NCBI GenBank assembly: GCA_963717075.1 | Contig: CAVQVI010000010.1 | Span: forward strand, 682,001 to 746,000 | Length of the DNA stretch: 64,000 nucleotides | Source: JBGOTP01 sp963717075 | GTDB lineage: Bacteria > Acidobacteriota > Vicinamibacteria > Vicinamibacterales > CAVVIG01 | Direction: 5' to 3' | Shown here: piece by piece, positions 25,363 to 35,177 of the stretch | Numbering within the stretch: the stretch's first letter is position 1 | How the letters are laid out: the number at the start of each line of letters is the position of its first letter | Notes under the pieces: generated by a model | Databases searched by the model: none | Seen by the model: only the letters and a program-made list of their open reading frames with translations | What the model was told of the DNA's origin: nothing | Position numbers and translations under genes: made by a program

Positions 25363-26737
25363 ATGCATGTCGCCCGCGCAGTGACGTTAGTGCTTGCGGT
25401 TTCTTCCTGGGCCTCCGCGCAGACGGGGCCAGCCGCACCATCTCTCGACTTCGAATTCTTCAAGACACGGGTGCAACCGATCTTTCTCGCCGAACGTCCC
25501 GGCCACGCGCGCTGCATCGCGTGTCATGGCTCCGGGACACCCTTGCGCCTGCAGCCGGTCGCGGCGGGGCAAATGCATTGGACGGACGAGGATTCGCGCA
25601 AGAACTTCGACATTGTGCGGCGGGTGGTGATGCCCGGCAACGTCAAGAGCCGGCTCCTGATGCATCCCCTGGCGGAGCAGGCGGGCGGCGATTTCTATCA
25701 CAGCGGTGGCAAGCACTGGGCATCGCAGGCCGATCCCGAATGGCAGACGGTCAAGGCATGGGTGATGGGCGAGACGCTGCCGGCGCAGCGTCAGGTCCGA
25801 ATCATCCAGACCAACAGTGCCGGAGACAACGTGCACATCATCGACCCGGCCACCAACACCATCGTCGGCGTCATCGGTGGCATCGAAGCCGGTCATGGTG
25901 CGGGCGCCTCGCCTGACGGCAGACGCATCTACGTCAGCGACGAGGCCGAGAGCACGCTCGATATCGTCGATGCGAAGACGCTGATGGTGACAAAGAAGAT
26001 TCCGCTCAGCGGGCATCCGAACAACATGGCGGTCGGCAAAGACGGCCGTCGGGTCTATGTCGGCATCATTCAGGCGCCGGGCGGCGTGGATGTGATCGAC
26101 ACCGTTTCGATGCAGCGCGTGAAGACCATTCCGACCGCAAGGTACGATTCACAACGCGTACGTCACACCGGATGGACGGTTCGTTGTCGCCGGATCGATT
26201 GCCGGTGCGACCATCAACGTGATCGACGCCAGCACCGAGGAGCCGGCGTGGACGCTGAAGATGGACCTCGGCGTTCGGCCGATGGCGTTCTCGGTGAATC
26301 CAGATGGATCGACGAAATGGATCTTCACGCAGCTCACCGCGCTCAACGGGTTTGCGGTCATCGATTTCGCGACCCGCAAGGAGATCAGACGGATCTCGAA
26401 TCCTGATTTGCCGCCAGGCAAGAAGACGGTGCCCGAGGGATCCGATCCTTCGCACGGCATGGCGGTGACGGCGGACGGCAAGACCCTCGTCGTATGCAGC
26501 CGTTTGAACAACTACTTGTATTCGTATTCGCTGCCCGAGTTGAAGCTCCTTGGCGGCGCCGAGCTCGGCGGTAAAGGCGCGGGGTGGGTAACGCTGACGC
26601 CGGACGGTCGGACCGCTTATGTCGCCAACCCGGTCACCAACGATGTGTCGGTTGTTGACGTCGCGACGATGAAGGAAGTTTCCCGCATTCCCGTCGGCTT
26701 CGTGCCGAAGCGAAACGCGACCGCGTTCCTGCAGTAG
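25363..26737 (+). CDS. c-type cytochrome fused to a YVTN/YncE-like beta-propeller, with frameshift
   Basis: About 457 residues once one frameshift near 26140 is corrected. Signal peptide (LVLAVSSWASA), then a heme segment with CIACH (51-55), then a propeller of YVTN-type blades: VHIIDPATNTIVGVIGG, RIYVSDEAESTLDIVDAK, RRVYVGIIQAPGG, and after the frameshift INVIDASTEEP, FAVIDFATRKEIRR, TAYVANPVTNDVSVVDVATM. The second frame continues the same fold without loss, so a single-base error is likely. Role: probably a periplasmic electron-transfer or redox-sensing protein; the exact reaction is unknown. The ATG at 25363 has a weak GAGG. Confidence 0.75.
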
Positions 26738-26829
26738 AGAAGCGCGTTTCGCTTCCCATTGTTCCGGAGAGCTCGCCTCAGAGGGCTCTCCGCGCGCGGT
26801 TGACCCTGCCAGCCGTGTCGTCGCCGAGG

Positions 26830-27909
26830 TCAATACCGTTTCGGATTCTTCCAGTTCGGCAGAAGCTGCGACGGCTCACCGTTGACCGTCGCGCCGGCGT
26901 GCATGAATGAGCCTGCCATCCGCAGAAGGGCCGTTGGAAACACGACCGGCGGCTCGGACACGCGGTCGAGCGTCGCGATCTGGTGATCGCTCAAGACCAC
27001 GTCGAGCGACGCCAGGTTCTGATCGAGCTGGTCGAGCCGCCGGGCACCGATGATTGTCGACGACACGCCGGGTCTCGAGCGCACCCAGGCCAAGGCGACG
27101 GCAGCGGGGCTCGTCTCGAGCTCCTGGCTGATACGCCGCAGCTCGTCGACAATGGTGAACGTGCGTTCGTTAAGGTACGCCGTGACTCGCTCGCCGCGGT
27201 CGGCCGTCTGCTGACTCGCATTCTCACGCGTATATTTTCCGGATAGTGCGCCCCCACGAAGGGGACCCCAGGGCGTCACGCCCAGACCGAGCGCACGGGC
27301 CATCGGGACGAGTTCACTTTCGACGGTACGTTCCAGGAGGGAGTACTCGATCTGGAGAGCGATCAATGGCGTCCATCCGCGAAGCTGTGCCATCACCTGC
27401 GCCTGTGCGGTCTTCCAGGCCGGGGTGTCGGAAAACCCGATATATCGAACCTTGCCGGCCCGCACGAGGTCGTCGAGCGCGCGCATCGTCTCATCGATCG
27501 GCGTGAGTGCATCCCAGACGTGCATCCAATACAAGTCGATGTAATCGGTCTGCAGGCGACGCAGCGATTCCTCGCACGCAGCGGTCAGCGACTTTCGACT
27601 CGCGCCGCCGCCGTTCGGGTCGCCGGGAAACAGGTTGGTGAAGAACTTCGTCGCAATCACCACTCGGTCGCGTCGGCGCCGGTCGCGCGCGAGCGCCGTG
27701 CCGATAATCGTCTCGGAATGGCCGAGCGTGTAGCCGTTCGCGGTGTCCAGAAAGTTACCGCCGTGCTCGAGGAAACTGGCAAGAATGGCCTCCGACTCGG
27801 CGACGCTCGAACCCCACCCCAACTCCTCACCGAACGTCATCGCGCCAAGACACAGCGGGCTTACACGTAGGCCCGAATGTCCCAGTGTCACATAGTGATT
27901 CAGCGGCAT
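26830..27909 (-). CDS. Aldo/keto reductase
   Basis: 359 residues, NADP(H)-dependent TIM-barrel oxidoreductase. The family tetrad is visible: Asp and Tyr in NFLDTANGYTLGHSE, Lys in VVIATKF, His in DLYWMHVWD. Other signatures: LGHSGLRVSPLCLGAMTFGE at the N-terminus and YIGFSDTPAWKTAQA. It is close to the general-stress YhdN/IolS-like subgroup and could reduce aldehydes or ketosugars. ATG at 27909 is preceded by GAGAG; an in-frame TTG at 27921 is less likely. No operon partner. Confidence 0.92.
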   Translation of the reverse strand: MPLNHYVTLGHSGLRVSPLCLGAMTFGEELGWGSSVAESEAILASFLEHGGNFLDTANGYTLGHSETIIGTALARDRRRRDRVVIATKFFTNLFPGDPNGGGASRKSLTAACEESLRRLQTDYIDLYWMHVWDALTPIDETMRALDDLVRAGKVRYIGFSDTPAWKTAQAQVMAQLRGWTPLIALQIEYSLLERTVESELVPMARALGLGVTPWGPLRGGALSGKYTRENASQQTADRGERVTAYLNERTFTIVDELRRISQELETSPAAVALAWVRSRPGVSSTIIGARRLDQLDQNLASLDVVLSDHQIATLDRVSEPPVVFPTALLRMAGSFMHAGATVNGEPSQLLPNWKNPKRY

Positions 27910-28232
27910 GGTCGCTCTCAATCTTCAGTTCCAGCGTGCTGGCGTACGACTCATATTCTACCCACCAGCTCGGTTCGATCTTCCTCCATCTTCCGGCGAG
28001 TGCCCAGGGGTGCGGCCAACCAATGGCGGTCCAGTCGCTTCGGGCACCACATGGCCATCTCAATCGGCACGATCGACTTGCCTCAAGGAGTTTGCGCTCT
28101 CGCTGGAGGTTGCAATCGCGTGACAAACTGGGTTACCGTGCAGCCGCTCGATGATGGAAGATCGCGGTCCTCGGGCTCGTTATCGGCGCTCCGGAGTCTA
28201 ATCCAGACGCGCCAGTGTCGATGGGAGGACAC
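27910..28232. other. Divergent intergenic region
   Basis: 323 bases between the aldo/keto reductase and CHEG copy 4. Apart from the GGGAGG ribosome site for 28233, I see no repeat, hairpin or convincing promoter. Confidence 0.5.
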
Positions 28233-29226
28233 ATGCTGCGCAAACGCGTGCTGCTGACAGGGTTCGCTTTGCTGGCGACTGTGGCACTGACGCCGCTCTC
28301 CATCGGGGCCCAGGGCAAAGCGTCGACTCCACGTCGGACACCCGATGGTACGCCAAACCTCGAGGGCATCTTTTCGTTCAGCACGATCACGCCGCTCCAA
28401 CGGCCAGACGCGCTCGCCGGGAAGGACACGCTGACCGAGGAAGAGGCGGCGGCGTTCGAAGCGGCGGAGAACACCCGGCTCAATCGCGATCTGTTCGACC
28501 CGATCAAAGGGCAGCCGAGCGCGGGATACGCACCACGATCGGAAGGTGGCGTCTTGTCCTATAACGAGTTCTGGTACGAGCGCGGCAACCGACTGACCAA
28601 AGACAAGCGCACATCCCTCATTGTCGATCCTCCGAACGGGAGGATTCCGTTCACCGAAGCTAGCGCGCCGGAAGAACGCAGAAACCGCGCAGCGGTTGAA
28701 CTCCGGCTTCGCTGACTCATATACGGACCGAAGCGTCGCCGACCGGTGTCTCCTGGGCTTCAACGCCGGCCCTCCGATGTTTCCGGGCGCCTATAACAAC
28801 AACGTACAGATCCTGCAGACGCGCGGACAGGTCGTAATTCTCAACGAAATGGTGCACAACACCCGCATTATCCCGACCGATGGACGCCCACATACCACAC
28901 TTCGACAGTGGTCGGGAGACTCCCGCGGCCACTGGGAGGGTGACACGCTCGTTGTCGAGACGATCAATTTTCTCCGCGAGACGAGTCTACTCGGCTCCAC
29001 TGCGGATACGCGCCTCGTGGAACGCTTCACGCGAGTCGACGACGATACGATCAAGTACGAATTCACGGTCTCCGATCCGAATTCGTACTCCAAACCGTGG
29101 AGCGCGATGCTGCCCCTGTCGCGAATAGAAGGGCCCATCTACGAGTACGCCTGCCACGAGGGCAACTACTCGTTGACGAACATTCTCGCCGGCGCCCGCG
29201 CGCAGGACAAGGCCAACGGCAGGTAA
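28233..29226 (+). CDS. Secreted protein of unknown function, CHEG family (copy 4), with frameshift
   Basis: About 330 residues after correcting one frameshift near 28688. Signal peptide (RVLLTGFALLATVALTPLSIGAQ). Family motifs: TPDGTPNLEGIFS in place of PWGxPDLQG, SLIVDPPNGRIPF, DRCLLGFNAGPP, NEMVHNTRIIPTDGRPH, GHWEGDTLVVETINF, LVERFTR, YSKPWSAMLPL and YACHEGNYSLTNIL. Both conserved cysteines are kept. The two halves join without missing sequence, so the break may be a sequencing error. ATG at 28233 follows GGGAGG. Function unknown. Confidence 0.7.
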
Positions 29227-29507
29227 CAATTGCCTTTCCGTTCGAGCGGGATAACCAGTACCGCGCCGTTCCGGCCCCTCGCCCGATACCTGGACACGAC
29301 CGAGCGGTGGCGATTGCCCACTCGGCTGTCTATTGGATGATCGAGCGGCTGGCGCCGTAGCGCCGGGGTAGTTGTGTTATCTCGTGGCTGTGCCACCCAC
29401 CGCGCGAGGGAGAAAGCACGGCCGACCGCCGCTGATGAGCGCCGACGCCGATTCAGTTCGTAATAGAATCTGCTTGTACCCCGGCACCCAAGGCCGGCAG
29501 AATTTCT

Positions 29508-31343
29508 GTGGGGAGGCCGATCACGGTAACTGGCCGCCAGCATCTACCATCCATCCTGGTGTTGCTCTGCCTTGCTGGCGGCGCGATTGCCACCGCCAGC
29601 GAACGCATCTTCGTCGATCAGTGGAGCCCGACACGGTCGGAGCTCCTCATTGCTGATGCCGACGGCTCGAACCCGAGGAAACTCGTTCCCGGGTCGCAGA
29701 TCGACTACAACGCCTCATTCTCGTTCGACGGCCAGTGGGTCGTCTTCACGTCCGAGCGCTATGGATCCTCTGACATCTTTCGGGTTCGTACTAGCGGGAT
29801 GGGCCTCGAACGATTGACCGACGATCCGGCCTTTGACGACCAGGCGGCGATATCACCGAACGGTCGATCGCTCGCCTTCGTGTCCAGCCGCGACACCGGA
29901 TCAACCGATATCTACATCCTCGATCTGGAAACCCGGAAGGTGCGGAACCTCACGAGAGCGCCGGGCGGCGATTTCAGACCGAGCTGGTCGCCGGATGGGC
30001 AGATGATCGCGTTTTCGTCCGACCGCGGAACAAAGGTCCATGCGGCAATCGGACATTGGGAGCAGGTCCAGGCCGCGAGCGTCTATGTGATGTCGGTGGA
30101 CGGAAGTGGACTCCGCAAGCTGTCCGGTGACGGTCAGCTCGCCGGGTCGCCGAAGTGGTCGCCCGATGGCAAGCGCCTCGTTTTCTACGAGGTCGCGATC
30201 GGCGACACGTTCGATGCGCGTCAACTCTCGGACCAACCCAACGTCGAGTCACGAATCGTTTCGATCAATGTCGCCACCGGTGCCAGACAGGAACACGCTT
30301 CCGGACGTGGCCTGAAGCTGTCGCCCCAGTTCCTCGGACCTGACCGCATCGGCTACTTGATGAAGAACGGTCCGCAGGCCGTGCTGACCTTCACCAGCGG
30401 TGAGCGTGGAGCCGTCGGCGACATCGGCAATCCGGCGTGGAGTCGAGACGGGAAACAGCTCGTCTACCACAGCGGGCCGATCACGACCATCCCCCAGCCG
30501 CGCGCGCCGGGTCAGCTGCTCTTTGGTCGTGACCCACGATTCGATCTCCTCTTCGCGAGTGGCTTCCCGGCCGTGTCTCCCGACGGCCGACATCTCGTCG
30601 TCAGTGAACGCACCGGCAGGGCAAGCCCCGATGATCGGACAGCCCTGGTCGTGTGGCAGACCGATGGAACGGATCCGCACCGAATCTTTCGCGCAGATGG
30701 GTCGGCGATGAGTCCGCAGTGGTCTTCGGATGGACGACGGCTCGTGTTCGGCGCCGGCAGCTATTTCCTGGCGCGCAAGGGGCATCCCGCGCAGATCATG
30801 ACGGTCGGCTCTGACGGGTCGGATCCACGCGCCCTTCCAACGGGGCCCGGCAACGCGGGATTTCCAAGCTGGTCTCCCGACGGCAAGCAGATCGTGTATC
30901 GCTTCTGGGGCGACACGGCGGGGGGTTTACGAACCTTGAGCGTCGCGGATGGCGCCATCCGCACGCTGACCACCGGATACGACAATTTTCCGATGTGGTC
31001 GCCCAAGGGCGATCGGATCGCCTTCAGCCGTTTGGCCAACGACAACTTCGACATCTACACGATCCGCCCCGATGGGACTGGACTGCGACGTTTGACCGAA
31101 GCCGAAGGCAACGACTCTCACCCGGCATGGTCGCCCGACGGCGAATACATCTTGTTCAGCAGTTCGCGTTTCGGTTTCAAGGACGAAGCGCCACTCTTCG
31201 ACATTCCGCAACCCTACGGCGAGCTCTTCATCATGAAAGCCGACGGCTCAGATCAGCGAGCGCTGACGGACAACAAGTGGGAAGAAGGGACTCCCAGCTG
31301 GATGCCTGCCGGCAAGAATGACGGCTCCAGCCGTAAGAACTGA
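29508..31343 (+). CDS. Exported TolB/PD40-like beta-propeller protein
   Basis: 611 residues. A signal-like hydrophobic stretch (about 13-30) is followed by repeated PD40/WD40-like blades: FSFDGQWVVFTSERYGSSDI, AAISPNGRSLAFVSSRD, PSWSPDGQMIAFSSDR, PKWSPDGKRLVFYE, PQWSSDGRRLVFG, PSWSPDGKQIVYRFWG, PMWSPKGDRIAFSR, PAWSPDGEYILFSS. The pattern is that of TolB C-terminal propellers; no catalytic or partner domain is present. Probably a periplasmic binding or scaffold protein. Only a GTG at 29508 fits the start; the ribosome site is poor, so the exact N-terminus is uncertain. Confidence 0.82.
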   Translation: MGRPITVTGRQHLPSILVLLCLAGGAIATASERIFVDQWSPTRSELLIADADGSNPRKLVPGSQIDYNASFSFDGQWVVFTSERYGSSDIFRVRTSGMGLERLTDDPAFDDQAAISPNGRSLAFVSSRDTGSTDIYILDLETRKVRNLTRAPGGDFRPSWSPDGQMIAFSSDRGTKVHAAIGHWEQVQAASVYVMSVDGSGLRKLSGDGQLAGSPKWSPDGKRLVFYEVAIGDTFDARQLSDQPNVESRIVSINVATGARQEHASGRGLKLSPQFLGPDRIGYLMKNGPQAVLTFTSGERGAVGDIGNPAWSRDGKQLVYHSGPITTIPQPRAPGQLLFGRDPRFDLLFASGFPAVSPDGRHLVVSERTGRASPDDRTALVVWQTDGTDPHRIFRADGSAMSPQWSSDGRRLVFGAGSYFLARKGHPAQIMTVGSDGSDPRALPTGPGNAGFPSWSPDGKQIVYRFWGDTAGGLRTLSVADGAIRTLTTGYDNFPMWSPKGDRIAFSRLANDNFDIYTIRPDGTGLRRLTEAEGNDSHPAWSPDGEYILFSSSRFGFKDEAPLFDIPQPYGELFIMKADGSDQRALTDNKWEEGTPSWMPAGKNDGSSRKN

Positions 31344-31766
31344 AACGTCGGTTCCGACGACGCTCGCGGCGAGTGAGAATATCGGGCGATAGGGCTTCTG
31401 GCCTTTCGCACCTGTTCGCTACATAAACGTTGCTTCTAGAGACACGTCGAACCGGATATGTAGCCTGTCTTCGATCCCTTCGCGGCTGAATACTGAACTC
31501 GTTCGGATCTACGCAGATCGCGCCAATCTCCAGTCCTGCTCACCGGGAACACGCTTTGCACTGCAACCCAATTTGCAAGGCAACTCAACAAGAGTTGCGT
31601 GCAACTCAACAGGAGTTGCGTGCAACTCAACAAGAGGTTCCGTCACGCGACAGTTACTGCGCACGTCTAGAGTGGACGTCTCTGGGTTAGCCGTTGCACC
31701 CGAAAATTGGAGAAACCTTGTGCTCGATCTGCTTGAGGTCAGTAGTAGCAATCAGCTGACAGAGAT
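31344..31766. other. Intergenic region with hairpin repeats
   Basis: 423 bases between two co-oriented genes. Contains the 21-bp repeats at 31580-31642. No gene or clear promoter is visible. Confidence 0.5.
31580..31642. repeat. Three tandem 21-bp hairpin repeats
   Basis: Units at 31580-31600, 31601-31621 and 31622-31642. The first two are gcaactcaacaRgagttgcg plus t, each a perfect 7-bp hairpin GCAACTC / GAGTTGC with a 5-base loop; the third keeps the left arm but its right arm has diverged. No spacers, so this is not a CRISPR array. Confidence 0.9.
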
Positions 31767-32858
31767 ATGCCCTACAGACTAGCCTTCGTCATGGAACAAA
31801 CGCTGGGCCACACCACCCACGCGCAGAATTTTGCGCATTGGGTCGCGAAGGATCCGGACGTGACGCCAACATGGATTCGGATTCCATTCGTGGCATCCGA
31901 CCGGTGGGGACGGACCCCGGTAGTCAAGAACAATTGGACACTCTTGGCGAGTCTGCGTGCAAGAGAACAGGTGCACGCCGCCCTACGTTCGGAACGACTT
32001 GATGGTCTGTTTTTTCACACTCAAGTCACGGCGCTCTTCTCCCAGCATTTGATGGGGAGGATTCCAACCGTGGTGTCGCTGGACGCGACGCCTCTGAACT
32101 TTGACAGCATCGGCACACCGTATAACCACACGCCGAGCCGGCACAGGCCAATGGAGGCGCTCAAGAACGCCTTGAACCAGCGCACGTTCCATCGCGCGCG
32201 GAGGCTGATCTCTTGGAACGAGTGGGGGAAGCAATCCCTGCTTCGCGATTATGGCGTGAACGCGAGTAAGGTCGTGGTGATTCCTCCGGGGATCGACCTG
32301 GACCGATGGCATATCCCCCGCGAAGCGTCGCGTTCCGGACTCGTCCGTCTGCTGTTTGTCGGCGGCGATTTTCAACGCAAGGGCGGAAACGTGTTGCTGG
32401 CGGCATTCCGCCGAGAGTTGATGAGGGGCTGTGCGCTGGACATCGTCACCCGTGAGGCAGTCGACGTGCAGGGCTTAACCAACGTACGAGTCCACCGGTT
32501 GGGGCCCAATTCGTCGGAGCTGTTGGCATTGTATGCCGGTGCGGATATTTTTGTGCTTCCGACGCTGGGGGACAGCCTGCCACTGGCCATTATGGAAGCG
32601 ATGGCGGCGGGTCTTCCCGTGATCGCCACATCAGTTGGCGCGATCGCCGAGGAAGTCGAACACGGCGTCACAGGCTTTCTCGTTCCAGTTGGCGATCACA
32701 ACTCACTCGCGGCGACGGTGCGGCAGCTGGTCGCCAATCCAGATCTGCGTCGAGGAATGGGCGTAGCGGCAAAGCGCGCGGCTGACCGCCTGTTCAGCGG
32801 CGCCAGAAACTATCGCGCCATGCTCACAGTCTGCAAGAACTGCGTGGATGCCGGGTGA
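31767..32858 (+). CDS. GT4-family (GT-B fold) glycosyltransferase
   Basis: 363 residues. The C-terminal domain carries GT4 signatures: VVVIPPGIDLDRWHI, LLFVGGDFQRKGG, VHRLGPNSSELLALYAGADI, and the sugar-nucleotide-binding stretch LGDSLPLAIMEAMAAGLPVI with ATSVGAIAEEVEHG. The N-terminal acceptor domain starts MPYRLAFVMEQTLGHTTHAQ. It transfers a sugar from a nucleotide donor at the cytoplasmic membrane. Followed by a GH-like lipoprotein and a porin on the same strand, suggesting an envelope-glycan context. Donor and acceptor are unknown; the ribosome site is weak. Confidence 0.88.
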   Translation: MPYRLAFVMEQTLGHTTHAQNFAHWVAKDPDVTPTWIRIPFVASDRWGRTPVVKNNWTLLASLRAREQVHAALRSERLDGLFFHTQVTALFSQHLMGRIPTVVSLDATPLNFDSIGTPYNHTPSRHRPMEALKNALNQRTFHRARRLISWNEWGKQSLLRDYGVNASKVVVIPPGIDLDRWHIPREASRSGLVRLLFVGGDFQRKGGNVLLAAFRRELMRGCALDIVTREAVDVQGLTNVRVHRLGPNSSELLALYAGADIFVLPTLGDSLPLAIMEAMAAGLPVIATSVGAIAEEVEHGVTGFLVPVGDHNSLAATVRQLVANPDLRRGMGVAAKRAADRLFSGARNYRAMLTVCKNCVDAG

Positions 32859-33071
32859 TTCTCAAATTGGGAAATTCAACCCCGGTCCCAGCCAGCCACT
32901 TCCTGATGTGACGCGCAAGGCCGCACTGTCCAGTTTCCGAGCCGGCGCATGTCGAGTTCGAGGATCCGGTCGTGCGGCGTCCGGTCATGGTGGATGTCGC
33001 CGCTGGCCCGCAAATGGTAACCTTCGCATGCGGGTTGCGCGGATCGTGCGGGCTGGTCCGATATTCAGTCA

Positions 33072-34010
33072 TTGACCATGTGTCGGTGCGCGTTCAGGTG
33101 GTCGAGAACGACGATCGCTGCCTGTACGCCAGCGATGGTCGTCTCGCTGCTTGTCAACGCCTGCGGCCAGACCACATCGCCGACCGGTCCATCCAATTCG
33201 TGGGTTCGGACACTGCCGAGCTGGTCGCCGTACGTCGTCATTCAGCCGAATCACGATGCCCTTCCCGGGTACGAGCACGCATTGACCGAGCTCGTCAACC
33301 AGCACGCCGTGCTCGGTGCGAGGATTCCGCTGTATGGAGACGGACGCTCGCAGTCGACTGTGCATCTCGCCGCGTCGCTCGGCTTGGACGTGGTCGGCAT
33401 CATCGCGAATGAGGATCTCCTCAACCCGAATAGCGAAAAGGTCTTCGACCAGTACGCAGCGCTCTATCCCGAGGTGCGGACCTTTCAGGTTGGCAACGAG
33501 ATCACGGCGTCGCTGCCGCGATCGAGCATCGGCATCGAGGAGTACATGGATGTCCTCGGGCGCATATATGCGCACGTGGCCACGCACTATCCAGCGGTGA
33601 CCCTGGTTTCTCAGTCCACCGTCGGATCCGGCGAGTTCGGCGCCCACGAGCTCGCAACGATGTCGCTGTACCTGAAGATGATGGGCTTGTCGCCGCGCCG
33701 ATTGATTGTCGGAATCAACGTCTATTCGCTGACGGCATCAACCATCTACGCGAATGTGATTGGAAAGGATCTGATTGGTTACCGCGTCTGGATCATGGAA
33801 AGCGGCGTGGCGGACCAGAGTCAGCAGATTGCGTATGTCAACCGGACATATCCACGGCTGCGCACCTTGCTCGGCGCCGAGCGGATCTACTGGTACGCCT
33901 TGTGGGCCGGAGACGTCGGGGGGGACAGCGAATTCAGCCTGATCAAGAATCCCACCCGGCCGCCCATCGTGGCGGGGCCGCTGTTTCGCATGCTCGCCGA
34001 TGTCGAATGA
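33072..34010 (+). CDS. Glycoside-hydrolase-like (TIM barrel) lipoprotein
   Basis: 312 residues. A probable lipoprotein signal with lipobox LLVNAC (about 26-31). The body looks like a clan-A type barrel: GARIPLYGDGRSQSTVHLAA, LGLDVVGIIANEDLL, FQVGNEITA (the N-E pair is the usual acid/base position), IYAHVATHYPAVTLVSQSTV, LIVGINVYSL, YRVWIMESGVAD (a Glu at the nucleophile position), IYWYALWAG. These suggest a family 5/39/53-like hydrolase, but the family cannot be fixed by eye. Its end overlaps the porin start by 11 bases. Confidence 0.65.
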   Translation: MTMCRCAFRWSRTTIAACTPAMVVSLLVNACGQTTSPTGPSNSWVRTLPSWSPYVVIQPNHDALPGYEHALTELVNQHAVLGARIPLYGDGRSQSTVHLAASLGLDVVGIIANEDLLNPNSEKVFDQYAALYPEVRTFQVGNEITASLPRSSIGIEEYMDVLGRIYAHVATHYPAVTLVSQSTVGSGEFGAHELATMSLYLKMMGLSPRRLIVGINVYSLTASTIYANVIGKDLIGYRVWIMESGVADQSQQIAYVNRTYPRLRTLLGAERIYWYALWAGDVGGDSEFSLIKNPTRPPIVAGPLFRMLADVE

Positions 34011-35148
34011 CATGTTCGTCGGACTGCCAGATCGACGTGTCGGCATAGTTGTTGTCGGCATACTGATCTCGTTCATCCTCGCCCACGCGGCGTTGGCACA
34101 GGAGCCTGCCAGTCCGCCCGCCGGCCCTCGAGCTTTCCTGGACAACACCGAAATCGGCGCCCTGGCCGACGTCTATTACGACTGGTACTCAACCAAGCAC
34201 GCAAGCAGCCCCCTGTACCGAAATTTTGATACCAAGCACAATGAATTTTCCTTCACGATGGTCCAACTGTGGCTGACGAAAATACCGACTGCAGCCTCGC
34301 GAGTCGGCTTCAAAGTGAAACTGAACTTTGGATCCGCAGCGACGGAGATTCTTCACGCCAGTGACCCCGGCGCCGCACTCATCGACAACCTGCAGGAGGT
34401 GTCCATCAGTTACCTCGCTCCCGCAGGAAGGGGGCTGCAATTTGATGCCGGCGTATTCGTCACTCCTGCGGGTGCCGAAGTGATCGAGGCCAGGGACAAC
34501 TGGAACTACTCGCGCTCGCTACTCTTCACGCTGGCAATTCCCCACTACCACACCGGCGTGCGCGCCACATACAAAGCCAGCGATAACATCACGCTCATGG
34601 GCGGCGTCGTCAACGGCTGGAACAATCTCGTGGAGAACAACGCCGCAAAAACCGTGCTCGGCTCCGTCACCGTGAAGCCATTGTCGGCCTTGTCCATCGT
34701 CGAGAACTACATCGGCGGGCCGGAGCAGCCCGGCAATGACGGCGCCTGGCGCCACTTGTTGGATACAGTCGTTACCTACAGGGTGTTGCCCCAACTGAGC
34801 CTCATGGCGAACTACGACTACGGCCGCGACACGTTTTTGGGCAACGGGGTCCGCTGGCAGGGGGTGGCCGGCTACGTGAAGTACCAGCCAACCAAGTGGC
34901 TGTCGGTGACTCCCCGCGCCGAGTACTACGACGATGCCCAGGGGTTCGTGACGGGTGTCGTTCAACGGCTCAAGGAGGCGACGGTCACGGTCGAGGTCAA
35001 GTCGGTGGACAACCTCCTCTGGCGCGTCGAGTATCGCCGCGATTTCTCGAACCAGGCGGTGTTCAAGAACAACGAGAACGCGTTCGAGAGGAATCAGCAG
35101 TCGATCGCCTTTGGCATGCTGTATTCCTTCAGTGCTGGCGGGCAGTAG
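34000..35148 (+). CDS. Outer-membrane porin-like beta-barrel (BBP2-like)
   Basis: 382 residues. Signal peptide (IVVVGILISFILAHAALAQ), then alternating amphipathic strands through the chain: YYDWYSTKHASSPLYRNFDT, FTMVQLWLTKIP, VGFKVKLNFGS, RATYKASDNITLMGGVVNGW, SLMANYDYG, KWLSVTPRAEYYDDAQGF, WRVEYRRDFSNQAVF, and a terminal IAFGMLYSFSAGGQ. The repeated pattern and the DNTEIGALADVYYDWY opening fit the putative beta-barrel porin-2 family. Probably forms a diffusion channel. The start overlaps the upstream gene (ATG 34000; ATG 34012 is an alternative), implying translational coupling. Confidence 0.8.
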   Translation: MSNDMFVGLPDRRVGIVVVGILISFILAHAALAQEPASPPAGPRAFLDNTEIGALADVYYDWYSTKHASSPLYRNFDTKHNEFSFTMVQLWLTKIPTAASRVGFKVKLNFGSAATEILHASDPGAALIDNLQEVSISYLAPAGRGLQFDAGVFVTPAGAEVIEARDNWNYSRSLLFTLAIPHYHTGVRATYKASDNITLMGGVVNGWNNLVENNAAKTVLGSVTVKPLSALSIVENYIGGPEQPGNDGAWRHLLDTVVTYRVLPQLSLMANYDYGRDTFLGNGVRWQGVAGYVKYQPTKWLSVTPRAEYYDDAQGFVTGVVQRLKEATVTVEVKSVDNLLWRVEYRRDFSNQAVFKNNENAFERNQQSIAFGMLYSFSAGGQ

Positions 35149-35177
35149 GCAGCCTTCTCCGACGGCCAATCCAGGCA

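Noticed and set aside
31580..31642. Possible CRISPR array
   Set aside because: Repeats are directly adjacent with no spacers, only three units, and no cas gene is in the window.
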